From Apoderus coryli (Eukaryota > Arthropoda > Insecta > Coleoptera > Attelabidae), in contig OU452199.1 of NCBI GenBank assembly GCA_911728435.2, forward strand, positions 4,970,860 through 5,034,859: DNA of 64,000 nucleotides, written 5' to 3'. Below are positions 42,070 to 53,545 of this stretch, one piece after another (the first letter of the stretch is position 1; each line of letters starts with the position of its first letter). Position numbers and translations under genes: made by a program. The notes beneath the pieces are model-generated. The model had not been told where the DNA came from and made no database searches. It worked only from the letters and a program-made list of their open reading frames with translations.

Positions 42070-42968
42070 CGAGGGTTGCCTTTTATATTTCGGGATTAGA
42101 GAACAAAAACAAATATTAATCATCGAAAATCATTTTATTGTTTTTCAAAATATTCCCCATGAAGATCGTCACTTGCGCATGCGTTTGAACCAATTGTCGA
42201 AGCACTTTTGCCACTCTGATTGAGGCATCTCCAAAACATGCATTCTGAATGCAGCAACGGCTTCTTCAGGTGTCGAAACACGTTGACCTCTCAGTTTGTT
42301 TTTTACGTACGGGAATACAAAGAAGTCATTCGGTGCCAAGTCAGGACTATACGGCGGACGACTCATCAAATCGATGTTTTGGGTGCTCAAAAATGCAGTT
42401 GTTTGAGCCGATGTGTGAGACCTTGCATTATCGTGGTGATTCGTCTTCGGCTGTTGGTTTTCCTGAATTCTTGGAAGACAACTGGCAAACAAATGGTTGT
42501 GTACCATTCAGAATTGACTAATCTGTGTTGTTCTAGTGGTACGGTTGCGACAGGTTCAGTGTTTCCGAAAAAACAGGCGACCATTTGCTTGGAAGTGCTT
42601 CGTGCGCGAACAACTTTTGTTGGATTTGACTCATCTTGAAACCCCATACAGTCGACTGCTGTTTACTTTCGGGCTCATACGCGTAAAGCCACGATTCATC
42701 ACCTGTCACGATGTCATAGACGTGTTTCGAAGCACCGCGATCGTATATTTTGAGCATTTCTTTCGAACAATCCACACTAGCCTTTTTTGATCGATTGTAT
42801 GGGATCCAATGCGAACAACTTTTTTTGACAGTCAAATGTTTATGCAATATTGAATGTATGCTGGTCCCACTAATGCCTAAGGTCTCAATCTCTTGATAGG
42901 TCACATGACGATCTTGCAATATCAGTTCGCGCACAGCATCAATGGTTTTCGGAACAACAACTGATTTT
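42070..42968 (-). pseudogene. Mariner transposase (copy 4), most complete copy, 5' end missing
   Basis: The left terminus CGAGGGTTGCCTTTTATATT at 42,070 follows TA. The minus strand carries RELILQDRHVTYQEIETLG, the HTH, VDCSKEMLKIYDRGASKH, TGDESWLYAYEPES (first Asp), AHEALPSKWSPVF, then out of frame WYTTICLP, HHDNARSHTSAQ (second Asp) and PYSPDLAPNDFF (third Asp). It therefore retains all three catalytic positions, but in at least three frames. It is lost upstream of the HTH at about 42,968, where unrelated sequence starts. Confidence 0.85.
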
Positions 42969-42999
42969 TGCGTAACACAATAAACTAACGTAACACACT

Positions 43000-43110
43000 A
43001 ACTACTTTATTCAAAAATTAGAAAAAAAAATATTGCCAGAGGTGGGAATCGAACCCAAAACCTTCCGCACGCTCCAATGATGCCCAATATCCTTTATAAA
43101 ATTACTGTAT
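43000..43110 (-). repeat. Possible tRNA-derived SINE fragment (B-box)
   Basis: The minus strand contains GGAGCGTGCGGAAGGTTTTG followed by GGTTCGATTCCCACC. GGTTCGATTCC is a perfect RNA polymerase III B-box, and the spacing from the GAGCGTGCGG anticodon-arm-like stretch suits a tRNA-derived SINE head. The A-box is degenerate and no tail was defined. Confidence 0.4.
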
Positions 43111-44388
43111 TATATTCGAATAAGAGTTATAGGTTCCAACTAGCTAACTGGTGAAATTTTAAACCCAATTTTCTTATAAAAACCACATTCCCGGACTGCT
43201 ATGGTTGCTGGTCTCGGCTGGCGCCTCGCCTATCAAATTCCATAGGCGTCCAAGAAAGTGTTTTTTTGCCTACTAAGTACACACTATACTATTGTGGTTA
43301 TAATATTATTGTATGCAATATTTTTGTAAAAAAAAACTCTCCAGCTTTTCTAGGAAAATTTAAACGAAAAATAATTACCAGCGAAATTATCTAAATAAAT
43401 TGTTTATAATTTTGTTGCATCGTCCTGTAAATTGTCGCAATTGCACATAGTCGAGCGCGCTGTAATATTTCATTCTCGGCACGTAACTGTTTACCTTTAA
43501 TTTGCCATATTCGCTTAAAAATTGTAAAAGTAAATTAAATTTATTCATTCAGCATATGTGTGCTTGCTATGCAATGGTGGACTCCCTCCTATTTAGGTAT
43601 AGGCAGTTAGACGACACATTTTGCACCTAATGCTGAAATATGGATGACATTATAAGTGTACACAAAATAGGAACAAAAAATAGGTACGAGGGTATCTATC
43701 AGTGGCGATGCATCCATGTAACCACTGTTAACATTGGTAACAGTTAAAAATCTTGAAAATAAATATTTTATGACTACTAACTGTAAAATAATTTTATTTA
43801 TTTTTTTACCAACAGCAATATGTAATAATAATTCAGTAATTAATTTATGAAATTAACCAAATCCACGAAAATATATAGCACGATAAATCTGCCTCGCTTA
43901 GAATACATTGAATGTTACCATTTTCGTTTATGGATACGCGTGATGGTCAATCAGTCCCTGATCGGGGCCGAGTCGTGTCTGGTCAGCTTGTTACCACTTT
44001 TTGTTTTGGTTACTCGTTAGTCGTTACACAGACTAGGCTGTGGGATACAGTGTGCGTGCAATTAAGGCTATTCTTCGATATACCTTCCCTATTTAATATC
44101 GAGAAAACGCCATTGGGCCACCCTGTATATAATAAATATATATACATGATCAAGAGTACCCTTTTTGTGTAGAAAACATTGGCGGTTCAAATGGGTATAT
44201 TAAAATCGTACTTTTTCCAGTGGCTAGAAATTGGGGAGAAAAACACCCACTACCCCTTCAAAATCTTCACCAATTATTAATTTAAAAAACAAAAATTCTT
44301 GCACAAACATAGCTTATTATGAATAGAAAATACGGTTAGTTAAAAGAAACTTTTTTTCATATTTTTGGATGAGCTCTCACATCCTAAA
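43111..44388. other. No recognisable gene
   Basis: AT-rich. An 86-codon frame at 43,912 ends in a CCACCCTGTATATA repeat-end motif (44,117) and shows no known domain. Confidence 0.45.
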
Positions 44389-45190
44389 GTCCTGCGTATT
44401 TTTTTTTTTTTTTTTGATTAGGCCAAGGCAGAGAAATCATCATGACACCTAGGGAGTTCCTTACCACTTCCCTACGTAGTGTGGGACTCTCGGTCTCCGG
44501 TACCGCCTGGCCCCGTCTTCTACGTTGTAGTTGACTGCTTCGCGAATCAGTGGGTTTGCATGGGTCTCTGCCATTGCAAAGACCTTCTGGGCTCTCAACC
44601 TCATGACGTCCCTGAGGGCGTCGATTTTGAGGTCCCTTCGGATCTGTGCGCATTTTTTTTTTATTAGGCCAAGGCAGAGAAATCATCATGACACCTAGGG
44701 AGTTCCTTACCACTTCCCTAGGTAGTGTGGGACTCTAACCCAAACTAAAACTCTGCCTTATCTTTGTAGTATGGCTCGGGAACCCTCCCTTTTCCATGTC
44801 CTCGCTTGATTGTCCTCTGTTGCTGTTGTCTTCTGATGTTGGTTGTCGTCTGTTACTGTTGTCCTCTGTTGGTGGTGCCTAGAAAACACTCTGAAACATA
44901 CCTTTAGATGAGTATACCTGACCTGAAAGAAACAATATTAATTGGTGTCCTAATCCTGTGGATTGACTCCTCGGTCTCCGGTACCGCCTGGCACCGTCTT
45001 CTACGTTGTAGTTGACTGCTTCGCGAATCAGTGGGTTTGCATGGGTCTCTGCCATTGCAAAGACCTTCTGGACTCTCAACCTCATGACGTCCCTGAGGGC
45101 GTCGAGTTTGAGGTCCCTTCGGATCTGTGCGTTTGACACAAACCAGGGTGCACCTACTGCCATCCTTCTTGCCTTGTTCGTCCTGCGCAT
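44389..45190. repeat. 11-bp target duplication around the double Jockey insert
   Basis: GTCCTGCGTAT (44,389-44,399) and GTCCTGCGCAT (45,180-45,190) match at 10 of 11 bases and lie exactly at the outer ends of the two joined Jockey fragments. Confidence 0.7.
44400..45179 (-). mobile_element. Two Jockey 3' ends joined head to tail as one insertion
   Basis: Both units are 3' pieces of the same Jockey family as 10,563-12,911. Unit a (44,400-44,650) has a 16-base poly-A (as T's) and lacks about 230 bp of 3' UTR, joined at a CTC microhomology between GTGGGACTCT and CGGTCTCCGG. Unit b (44,653-45,179) has a 10-base A-run directly abutting unit a's 5' end with two extra bases (CA). Unit b keeps the UTR and ORF2 C-terminus (RRYRRPRSQ) but lacks 12 bp before the usual stop, so its frame reads further. 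There is only one target duplication, around the pair. Neither unit encodes a functional domain. Confidence 0.8.
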
Positions 45191-45587
45191 ATATTATGAA
45201 ACACCCTATATAGGCAATAGCGTATATAGCAGCTCCCTCTTACGTTTACTTATGTAAAACAGTATCAATTTCGATACGAGCTTTGATCGTAAGTGATGCG
45301 TGTTAAATACAGTAAAAAGAAAAACAGTAAAAAAATATATAAGAGCTTAAATTTAAAAGAAGTTTTTCTCCAAGCCAGATTTTATTACTTCGTGAAAATA
45401 AATTGGCCATAACCCTCTTTATAAATATATACAGAATATCCGCTAGGCTATACCTCTAAAGTTTAATATAACATATGGTTAGCAATTTATTTACACTCAA
45501 TAAATTCGTGGTTCAAATACTTTCTAATTTGTTTTTTATTTAACTCTGACCCTGATACTAAAATCACTATAATAGTATGGCTGACAA
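45191..45587. other. No recognisable gene
   Basis: AT-rich lead-in to the array, with an ACACCCTATATA repeat-end motif at about 45,203. Confidence 0.4.
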
Positions 45588-47200
45588 GGGACGTAATATT
45601 TCCACGATGAAGCGCCAACTTTTGTCTACGCGCAATTCCTTGATTTTGACTGACCTAATCATACTTAAATTAATATTTCCAACGTAAATAAAGGAAAAGG
45701 AAAGAAAGGCAGCAATTTTATAATACTTAAGGGACGTAATAAGGTAAGACGTCCCTCCGCTCATACACTACTAGTAAGTCCGAGCTAAAATCTTAAGGAA
45801 ATAGCAATCTGTAGGTTCATAAATTAATAAAAAAACAGGGACGTAAAGCGGTAAGACGTCTTGCAGCTCGTGCACTACTGGTAAGTTACTATAAAACTTT
45901 TCATTCTACGTTTGTTCTTCTTTAACTTATTAAACTCCTACAATTATTAATAAACAACTTAAAAAACAAAACAATGAACCGGGAAAGCCATGGTTGTGGA
46001 AGAACGTAGATAGGTAAGACAACGGCCGGCTCTTACACTAACAAACTTCGTTTTTCCTTTACGCCTCTCTTTTAGTTTTTAAAATGATCATAGCGAAAAG
46101 CAATCAATGGCTAATTAAAATTCAAATAAAATATAGGCAAAGTAGGGATTTTTACTAACTTACGGGACGTAAAGAGGCCAGACGTATACCCACGATGAAG
46201 CGCAAACTTTTGTCTACTCCCAATTCCTTGATTTTGAACTAATCATACTTAAATTAATATTTCCAACCCAAATAAAGAAAAGCAGCAATTTTATAATACT
46301 TAAGGAACGTAATAAGGTAAGACGTCCCTCCGCTCATACACTGCTAGTGAGCCCCAGCTAAAATCTTAAGGAAAAGCAATCTGTAGGTTCATACACTACT
46401 GTCAAGCGCCACATGTCCTGTTTTTGATCAATATCAATCGAAACCTAAATTAATAAAGAAACAGGGAGGTAAAGAGGTAAGACGTGCACTACTGGTAAGT
46501 TACTATAAAACTTTTCATTCTACGTTTGTTCTTATTTAACTTATTACACTCATCCAATTATTAATAAACAAATAAAAAAGAAACAATGAACCGGGAAAGC
46601 AATGGTTGTTGAAGAACGTAGATAGGTAAGACAACGGTCGTCTCTTACACTACTAACAAACTTCGTTTTTCCTCTACGCCTCTTTTTCAGTTTTTAAAAT
46701 GATCATATTGAAAAGCAATAAATGGCTAATTAAAATTCAAATAAAATATAGGAAAAGTAGGGATTTTTATTGACTTACGGGACGTAAATAGGTCAGACAT
46801 CTCTCTATTCATAAACTACTAGCAGGCCACTATTTTTCTCTACATATGTTTGTTTTTGATACATGTTCATAGGTAATTAAGTTAAAAAATTTTTAAAAAG
46901 CCACAAGCGTAATTAACAATAAAAGTTGTGGTGCATAAGACAAATAGACACGTAAATAGCTCTGCGCCCATGCACAAATATAGCTGCTATTGCTACGTCC
47001 TATTTTCTCTCCACATTATTATGTCTGTCAGTTTGTGGCTGCCTTGTTTATTTATCGATACATAAGAATATATCAACGGTAAGAAGAAATGCTAAATATC
47101 CATTGTTTGTCAGGGAACGTAGATATATAAGTGGACGTTATATTAATATTACGTCCCTTGAATAGTTTAGCTTAAAGGACGTCGGAAGGCAAGACGGATC
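45588..47200. repeat. Higher-order array of GGGACGTAA-AGGTAAGACG blocks
   Basis: A conserved block close to GGGACGTAAATAGGTAAGAC, usually followed by CTCATACACTACTAG-type sequence and a second GTAAGT, recurs at 45,588, 45,731, 45,838, 46,002, 46,164, 46,304, 46,464, 46,613 and 46,779. More diverged versions lie at about 46,950, 47,112 and 47,176. Spacing is irregular (about 105-165 bases). Blocks 1-4 and 5-8 form two higher-order units of about 576 and 615 bp that match along their whole length (for example ACGATGAAGCGC at 45,604 and 46,191). A partial third unit starts at 46,779. No ORF crosses the array. The function is unknown. Confidence 0.85.
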
Positions 47201-48849
47201 AAAAATTATGGTATCAAACTGCTATTATAACCTGACATGACTAGTGTTACAAATATTTGAAACGTTAATACAAGTTTTGAGTGACAAAGGCACAAACTAT
47301 CAAAAACTACTACGCGAACGAAGTTTTGCTTCGTATCGTATCTGTACTTGTACTATTACTATTCTGGCTAAAAATATTTGTTTACTTAAAAAAACAAAAT
47401 AGAAATATTTGAAAATAATATTTGTAAAAGCAAGTAAAAATTAAAAAAAAAATTATGATTTTTATCAACCCTGTTTGCAGTAACAAATGCTCTGCTGCAA
47501 TTTAATGTTGTGATTTAAGGTTCAAATGAGTTTCGTTTCTTTAGTCGCTTAATGTGCGGAGAGCCTTACAATTAATATAGATTCCTTAATCAGACATTTA
47601 AACATTTGCTGAGCTAGCTAGCTATAGGATTTGAAAGTGTGCGGGGAATGTCATGAACCTCCTATACTTCCCACCAATATACATGTACACGTTTAGTGGA
47701 GGCTGGAAAAATCCAATATTCGAGTAAAAAACAAATACACATGGGGTATTTTTCTTCGGCTTTTTATCGCTACATGAAATTGGTTAAAAAAAAGTTTTCA
47801 TAAATAAATTGGTATATAACGGAAAATATTGAGGGAAACTTTCTAGTGAAACAAATATCTATACTTATCTACGTTCTATAGCAGTGTTTAAATGCTTATT
47901 TACTTTTATAAATACTACACAAAATATCTGAAAAGTAAGCATAAAGAAACTTTAAATGAATTGCTTTAATTCTGTTAATAATCGTTTGGGATTCGGATTA
48001 GATTATTAGATACTACCTAATTAGTTTTGAAAAAAACACAAGTGACACCAATGAATGAAGAAGAGAAAGGAAGGAGCATGTGGCCGTTTGACAGTTAATA
48101 CGTGAGACCACAGAAATCTCATATTAGATATACTCTAGAATGATAATACCGTAGTACAAAAATGTAACCAAAAGTGTAGAGCTGGCCATAATGCGCATGA
48201 TCACCAGTATCTTATTTTTCAACAGGACCGGCTTTGATTAAATGTAATATTACTGTTATGTTATAGGTATATTTAAAATTAAATTTTACCATTTGGTAAC
48301 ATTCAAATAAAAAAATGGAATAAAGGAATTTAAGAAATAAAAAATTACATTAAATATCTAAATACTTTATTGTCTAACAGGTACAACCCAATAATAATAA
48401 ATCTAAGCAGAAACGAGAAATAAGTAAAAATTCTAATACTGGAAAATATCTTAAGGACATGAGCATTCTAATTATTTATTTTATTATTATATAATATTTG
48501 TTTATTTATACAACCACCTTAGGCGTCTTACCTCTCTACAGCCTTCAAAGAAGGGGTGCAAGAAACAGTGACTTCACAAATATTTTCCGTGTCCATGTAA
48601 ACCACTTCCATATCATCCGTACTACTTACTCTCAATAGTATTTTGTGACAAAACATGGTTGGTAGAACTTGTATTCTCAGCAATTTCATGGAGGATTCTA
48701 TAATTAAGTATATTCCAGTTTAACAACAGAATTCAAACGAACTTTGTATACCTACACAACGTAGGAAATATATTCTTGACATACATATCATGCATTTTTG
48801 ACAGACTGTTTTTAAGTAAACAGTGTCTTGATATCAAACGATTAAGAAT
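47201..48849. other. No gene; one inverted array-type block at 48,520-48,542
   Basis: Mostly AT-rich without frames. At 48,520-48,542 the reverse complement reads GTAGAGAGGTAAGACGCC, sharing AGAGGTAAGACG with array block 7 (46,464), in opposite orientation and 1.3 kb beyond the array. Confidence 0.5.
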
Positions 48850-49123
48850 TTAACTTCCACTCTCATTTACATAATCTCTTCTTTTCAACAAAAGTTTGGG
48901 AACTGCATCGGGTACGAGGGTGATCCTCTTGTCTTCTCTACAAATGATATCTTCTGCAGCGAAATGCTTACTGCATATGACATTCCCATCACATAAATTT
49001 TCTGTACCCAATGCCCGCATCCAAACATCATGTCTTTTTTCATGTCGAAACAATAACTTACTGAAAATATTTAATACCAGGAATGAGACCTTCATTTTTA
49101 CACCACAACACTATACACCTCAT
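48850..49123 (-). pseudogene. THAP-type zinc finger (C2CH) fragment
   Basis: The minus strand from 49,123 reads MRCIVLWCKNEGLIPGIKYF, giving the C-x4-C pair of a THAP domain. After a shift at about 49,065 the frame to 48,850 reads FRHEKRHDVWMRALG, VICSKHFAAEDI and TLVPDAVPKLLL: the conserved Trp, the C-x2-H pair and the AVP box. All four zinc ligands and the AVP signature are therefore present, split over two frames. THAP fingers occur in P-element-type transposases and in host DNA-binding proteins. No transposase or other partner domain follows. It may be a broken P-like element or a decayed gene; a tiny intron is possible but the GTAAGT here leaves no sensible acceptor. Confidence 0.7.
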
Positions 49124-49859
49124 TGTTTGTTAAATAAACGAACTAAAACCAAAATAACAAATATTAAAAACATTTTTAATCACAAATAGGTATATCTATC
49201 AACAATTAAAATATACCACGAATAAAACCATAACTCAATTATAAAACCTATCTGAATTGTTGTGAAGCCGACTCTGACAGATATTCCCACTTCGAGAAAC
49301 GTCATTTGCGAAAACAGACGCTGTTGCGAAATCTCCTAAATTTAATAAGATTTGGAAAAAAATGTTTCGTTCATATTGCTGAAAACTAAACAGTATGCAA
49401 TTTTACCGATAACATTTAATTATTTGATTTTGTCAAGCAATTTCGTATGACGCTATATATGGATTTATTAATAAAACAGATATGTCGCATAAATTCTGTA
49501 AGGCGAACGACAAAATAGTTTTAAATATGGCAGCTCTGTACTGAAAATAAGTTACTGAGGAGCATGCGTAGTTCGTGAAAACTCTGCATACCCGTTACAC
49601 TTTTTGGTATTCGGCTGGATTTAATTAGCATTCTAGAGTACATATATAATATAAGATTTCTATGCGTGAGACGGAAATCGGCCATATTGAGAAACCATGT
49701 ATGACTCATTCTGTTGATGTCTTTTTATACTTTTGTGTATTTTGAGGATATTTCTTGTGTTTAAAGGTGTTTATCTGCGATTTAGTTTAATTTCGAACAA
49801 TTTCTATTTGTGTGGACGTATTATTGTACGTCTTGCTCTATTTTATAGTGTTTAATTAG

Positions 49860-49977
49860 TGGTAAAACTGTGCTTTTTTGTTTGACTAAAAAAGCAAAGT
49901 GCAAGATAGTTAGTTGTGCAGCTTTTAACTTTCTAAAACCCTGAAAAAATCAGATCTTGGAATAACATTTCATCGGT
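49860..49977 (+). other. Possible second THAP-domain exon (N-terminal half)
   Basis: The plus strand reads AKCKIVSCAAFNF, then out of frame KKSDLGITFHR directly before a splice-donor-like GGTAAGAT. C-x4-C followed by (S/D)-x-x-(I/V)-TFHRF and an intron is how many insect THAP genes begin. No ATG was found nearby and a frameshift intervenes, so this is tentative. Confidence 0.33.
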
Positions 49978-50927
49978 AAGATTTATCCACCTTTATTCCA
50001 ACTGGTTTTCACCATTTGATGAAAGAAAATTCAAACAATGACGAACGTCACAAATCTAATCGTGGGCGTACCCGCTTGTGGCGTTAAAAAGTATTTTTTT
50101 CAAACATTTTTGCTACTGCTAAAAATACTTTAGTTTTTACAGCTAATAAAATTATTAATTATTTTTTTTTTTTTTTAATTTAATATTTGGGAATTTGAAT
50201 CTTCATTTAGAGTGTTAGTTTCTAAGTACTTTCAATAAATAAAATAATAATGACATAAAATGTACGATAATGTTGAGGTTCTCGCACGATATTTATTAGC
50301 ATTTGGTCTGGCAACACATAATACCTACCCAAAAATTTCAACAATTCTTCTCACATCTAGGGGTAGTTAGTTACAGTTGATATAACAAAGCAGCCAACAC
50401 AGTCCACAATAAAAAAAAAAAAAAGATATTATCATAATTTATAATAGGTGTGAGACTAGACTGTATATTCCCACACATACAGGGTGTCCAAAGTGGAATC
50501 AACTTATAACAAGATCGAACGGATATAATTTTATATTTATTATAATTAATGTTGTTACGTATTTTGGATTCGCAAATACACGGTCTTCAAAGTCACACAC
50601 TGTACATTTCTCACTTCGAAATGAAAGACAACTATTTATCGTGTTAACAGGACTTTTCTGACACTGAAATTAAATTCTCACATGTAACCCTTGGCGAATT
50701 AAAACTCAATTCAAACTGTTCAACTGGTGACTCTTCATCTTCTTCCGCTGCAATCCACTAATGGATCTATCTCTGCTGGTGTGAATTAATTGTCCTGTCG
50801 TTCCTATTCCTGTCAATGTATGATATTTCAGAACCACGACATCCTCTTCCTGCCCACACCCCTTCTTCCCTCTATTTTTCCTGCTCTTAATAGTTGCGTA
50901 TAACACATGTCCCAAAGTACCTGCTTT
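49978..50927. other. No recognisable gene
   Basis: AT-rich, with poly-T and poly-A runs and one TACAGGGTGTCC end motif at 50,480. Confidence 0.45.
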
Positions 50928-51575
50928 CTACGTCTGAAGACCAGTCTTCACATAACCAAGTCCCCAGATATTTAAACTTTTTACTCGTTCTACGTCTTTA
51001 CTATCGTATGAGAGTTTCGCATTCTGGAACTTATCCAATTTGCGGGTGATTACTAGGAATTTTGTCTTTTTTATGTTGATGTTAATCCCCCTGAGTCGGC
51101 CGTGCATTTCAACTATGTCCAGGAGCCTTTGCGGGTCATTCATATTAACTGCTATTAGGACTGTATATTATTGGTCCATGTGCCATTTATTTTGATGCCT
51201 AATTGTTGTCCTTCGAGAGCTTCTTGGAAAAAGTTTTCAGAGTAAATGTTAAACAGAAGTGGGGAGAGGACACATCCCTGTCTTAGATCTCTAAGGATTT
51301 TCTGTACCTTTGTAACCTTGTTGTCAAATTTAACTGCAGCTGATTTGTTCCAGGACAAGTTTTCAATACAGCGTATGTCTTTTTGATCTGTCAAGTCGCC
51401 TCAGCATTTGAACAAGTTTATGATGTGGCACTCTATCAAATACTGACGAGTCCTCAGCCTTTATATACCTTTTCAGGATTCTGGAAAAGTACAAATAAAT
51501 CTTGGGCGTTTTCAGGATAAACACAATCATTAAGAATATTCGAGAATAGAAAATTTTGGGAGAATCTGTCAAAGA
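50928..51575 (-). pseudogene. Endonuclease-RT family LINE, palm region relic
   Basis: The minus strand reads, in three frames, VFDRVPHHKLVQMLRRL (motif A region), DLRQGCVLSPLLFNIYSE (motif B) with GIKINGTWTNNIQ, and after losing YADD, GININIKKTKFLVITRKLD and VERVKSLNIWG. Order and motifs parallel the copy at 58,310-59,323. The catalytic YADD segment is missing. It abuts mariner copy 5. Confidence 0.8.
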
Positions 51576-51607
51576 TAAACGGTCAAATCAATAAAGAATA
51601 GCCTTAA

Positions 51608-52250
51608 CATGAGCCTTGTTGGATTTGGCTCATCTTGAAACACTCATACAGTCGACTGCTGTTTACTTTCGGGCTCATACGCGTAAATCCACGATTCATC
51701 ATCTGTCACAAAGTCATAGACGTGTTTCGAAGCACCGCGATCGTATTTTTTGAGCATTTCTTTCGACCAATCGACACGAGCCTTTTTTTGAGCGATTGAC
51801 AAATTGTGTGGGATCCAACGCGAACAAATTTATGCAATATTGAATGTATGCTGATCCCACTAATGCCTAAGGTTGTCTCAATCTCTTGATCGGTCACATG
51901 ACAATCTTGAAATATCAGTCCGCGCACAGCATCAATGGTTTTCGGAACAACAACTGATTTTGGACGACCTTCACGAAATTCGTCTTGGAGTGAACTACGA
52001 CCACGATTGAATTCACCATACCATCGATAAACACTGGTCCTTGATGGAGCTTCATCGCCAAAAATTGAATTAAGTTCATCCATGCACTGTTGCTGAGTTA
52101 ATCCACGTCAAAAGTTGTAAAAAATTCCATTTTTGGGCCGAGATGAATCTTTTAAGTTACTGTAAACAACACAAATAGCGCTCGTATGTCAAAACGTTCT
52201 GAGTACGTATAACCTCAAAAATGTCCAACTTTACGATAGAGCTGTCAGTT
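51608..52250 (-). pseudogene. Mariner transposase N-terminal half (copy 5)
   Basis: The minus strand has ATG at 52,130, a 26-base deletion, then MDELNSIFGDEAPSRTSVYR, WYGEFNRGRSSLQDEFREGR, a second HTH (TLGISGISIHSILHK) and, in other frames, the RGASKHVYD and DESW-type region to about 51,610. The 5' UTR to about 52,250 matches that of copy 2 (TCTGAGTACGTATAACC). The TIR beyond it is missing. This copy shows the uninterrupted sequence of the site where copy 1 is split. Confidence 0.85.
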
Positions 52251-52545
52251 AACCAAATGTCTAGCTGCTGATTAACTTTTAGCAAATATTAAAAAAGGGT
52301 TTCAAAATTTAATAAATCATACTTCTTAAGCTTATCCGAAATATTGTGGAATTTTTCGTTGGTGTAATAGAGCATAACCTAACACATTAACCATACAAAA
52401 ATTAGATCTCATTGGTGTTCGAAAAAGATGTAAAAAGGGGTTAAAAACTAAAAAAAAAAATATTTCCTAAACAAAAAAGAAATATTGAGTAGTTATTTCT
52501 AGATTTGATAGAATATAACCTATGAAATGTATCATAAAAAACTTG

Positions 52546-52710
52546 CTTACAAAGGCGTTCGTAAATAGTGGAAAAGAGGTCAAAATAAAATAAAATTCAA
52601 ATACTTATGGAATAATTTAAATAAAAAGGTCACAGAAATATTACTTTTACACTTAAATATCCACTATGCATGTCTCGAGGGCAAACAGTTTATTTTTAAA
52701 TATGTGTATG
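52546..52710. repeat. Anonymous dispersed repeat (partner at 60,846-61,115)
   Basis: AGGCGTTCGTAAATAGTGGA and, further on, TTACTTTTACACTTAAATAT and CGAGGGCAAACAGTTTATTT have close matches at 60,846-61,115 in the same orientation, with a larger insert in the second copy. No ORF. Confidence 0.6.
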
Positions 52711-53545
52711 TTGCCTGCATCTTCTGGTTACTAAAGCACTTGAAACATTATTTGACGGATTGGATGCATAATTTTCCAACACATGACCGTATCCAGAATC
52801 AAAATTCGGGTGGGAATAAATACGTAATTTGTCAATAATATATACTCCCCTCGCACTATTTTTTTGAGAGGGTTAATAATGCCTCAATTGTTGAGTTTGC
52901 TCAAAAGCTTATCTAGGCAGATCGGCATTGACGTTATCCTGGGTGACAGCTGATAAAGGTAATTGGATTCGAAAGTTGTAAAATATTGCGCAATTTTTAA
53001 TAATAATATTGGTTTGTTGAAAATATGCACACGGAAAAAACACTATTGTGTTTTCAAAAGTTCACCATTTCATTCAATGATATGCTATACTAAGTATTCC
53101 TCGGACATAGTTAAATTTCAATCAAGCGAACGCTTATTATTGGAAAATAATAAGAAGACATTGTTTTTTTAAATAAAACTTATTATTGGATGCCATTGAA
53201 CAATTCAATTATAGTGATTCCTTGATTGTAATTCATACATATAATTAAATTGAATCTCAATTTTATTACAAACGATGAGATTGAATGTCCATACAACAAT
53301 AGCGTTTCATTGGTTACAAGGGTACTTTTTATTACTTGGAAATTACATTCTTTCAATGCAAGCTTTAAGCTGTTTGGTATTTCTAATTTTTCTTAATTTA
53401 ATTATATCTTGTAGTGTATTATTATTGAGTCAATAATAATTATATCTATTGCGAAGTTGATTAAATTAAAGCAGCATTATTGAAAGAAAATTGTTATTTA
53501 TTATTATACATTATAAAAAACACTTGAACAATATATCTAAGCCTT
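52711..53545. other. No recognisable gene
   Basis: AT-rich sequence with short frames lacking motifs. Confidence 0.45.

Noticed and set aside
43912..44172. 86-codon frame MLPFSFMDTRDGQ...
   Set aside because: It ends inside a repeat-end motif (CCACCCTGTATAT) and has no domain; likely chance within repeat DNA.
49065..49075. Intron in the THAP fragment (GTAAGT at the frame break)
   Set aside because: The required downstream frame starts only a few bases later, leaving no room for an intron; a frameshift is simpler.
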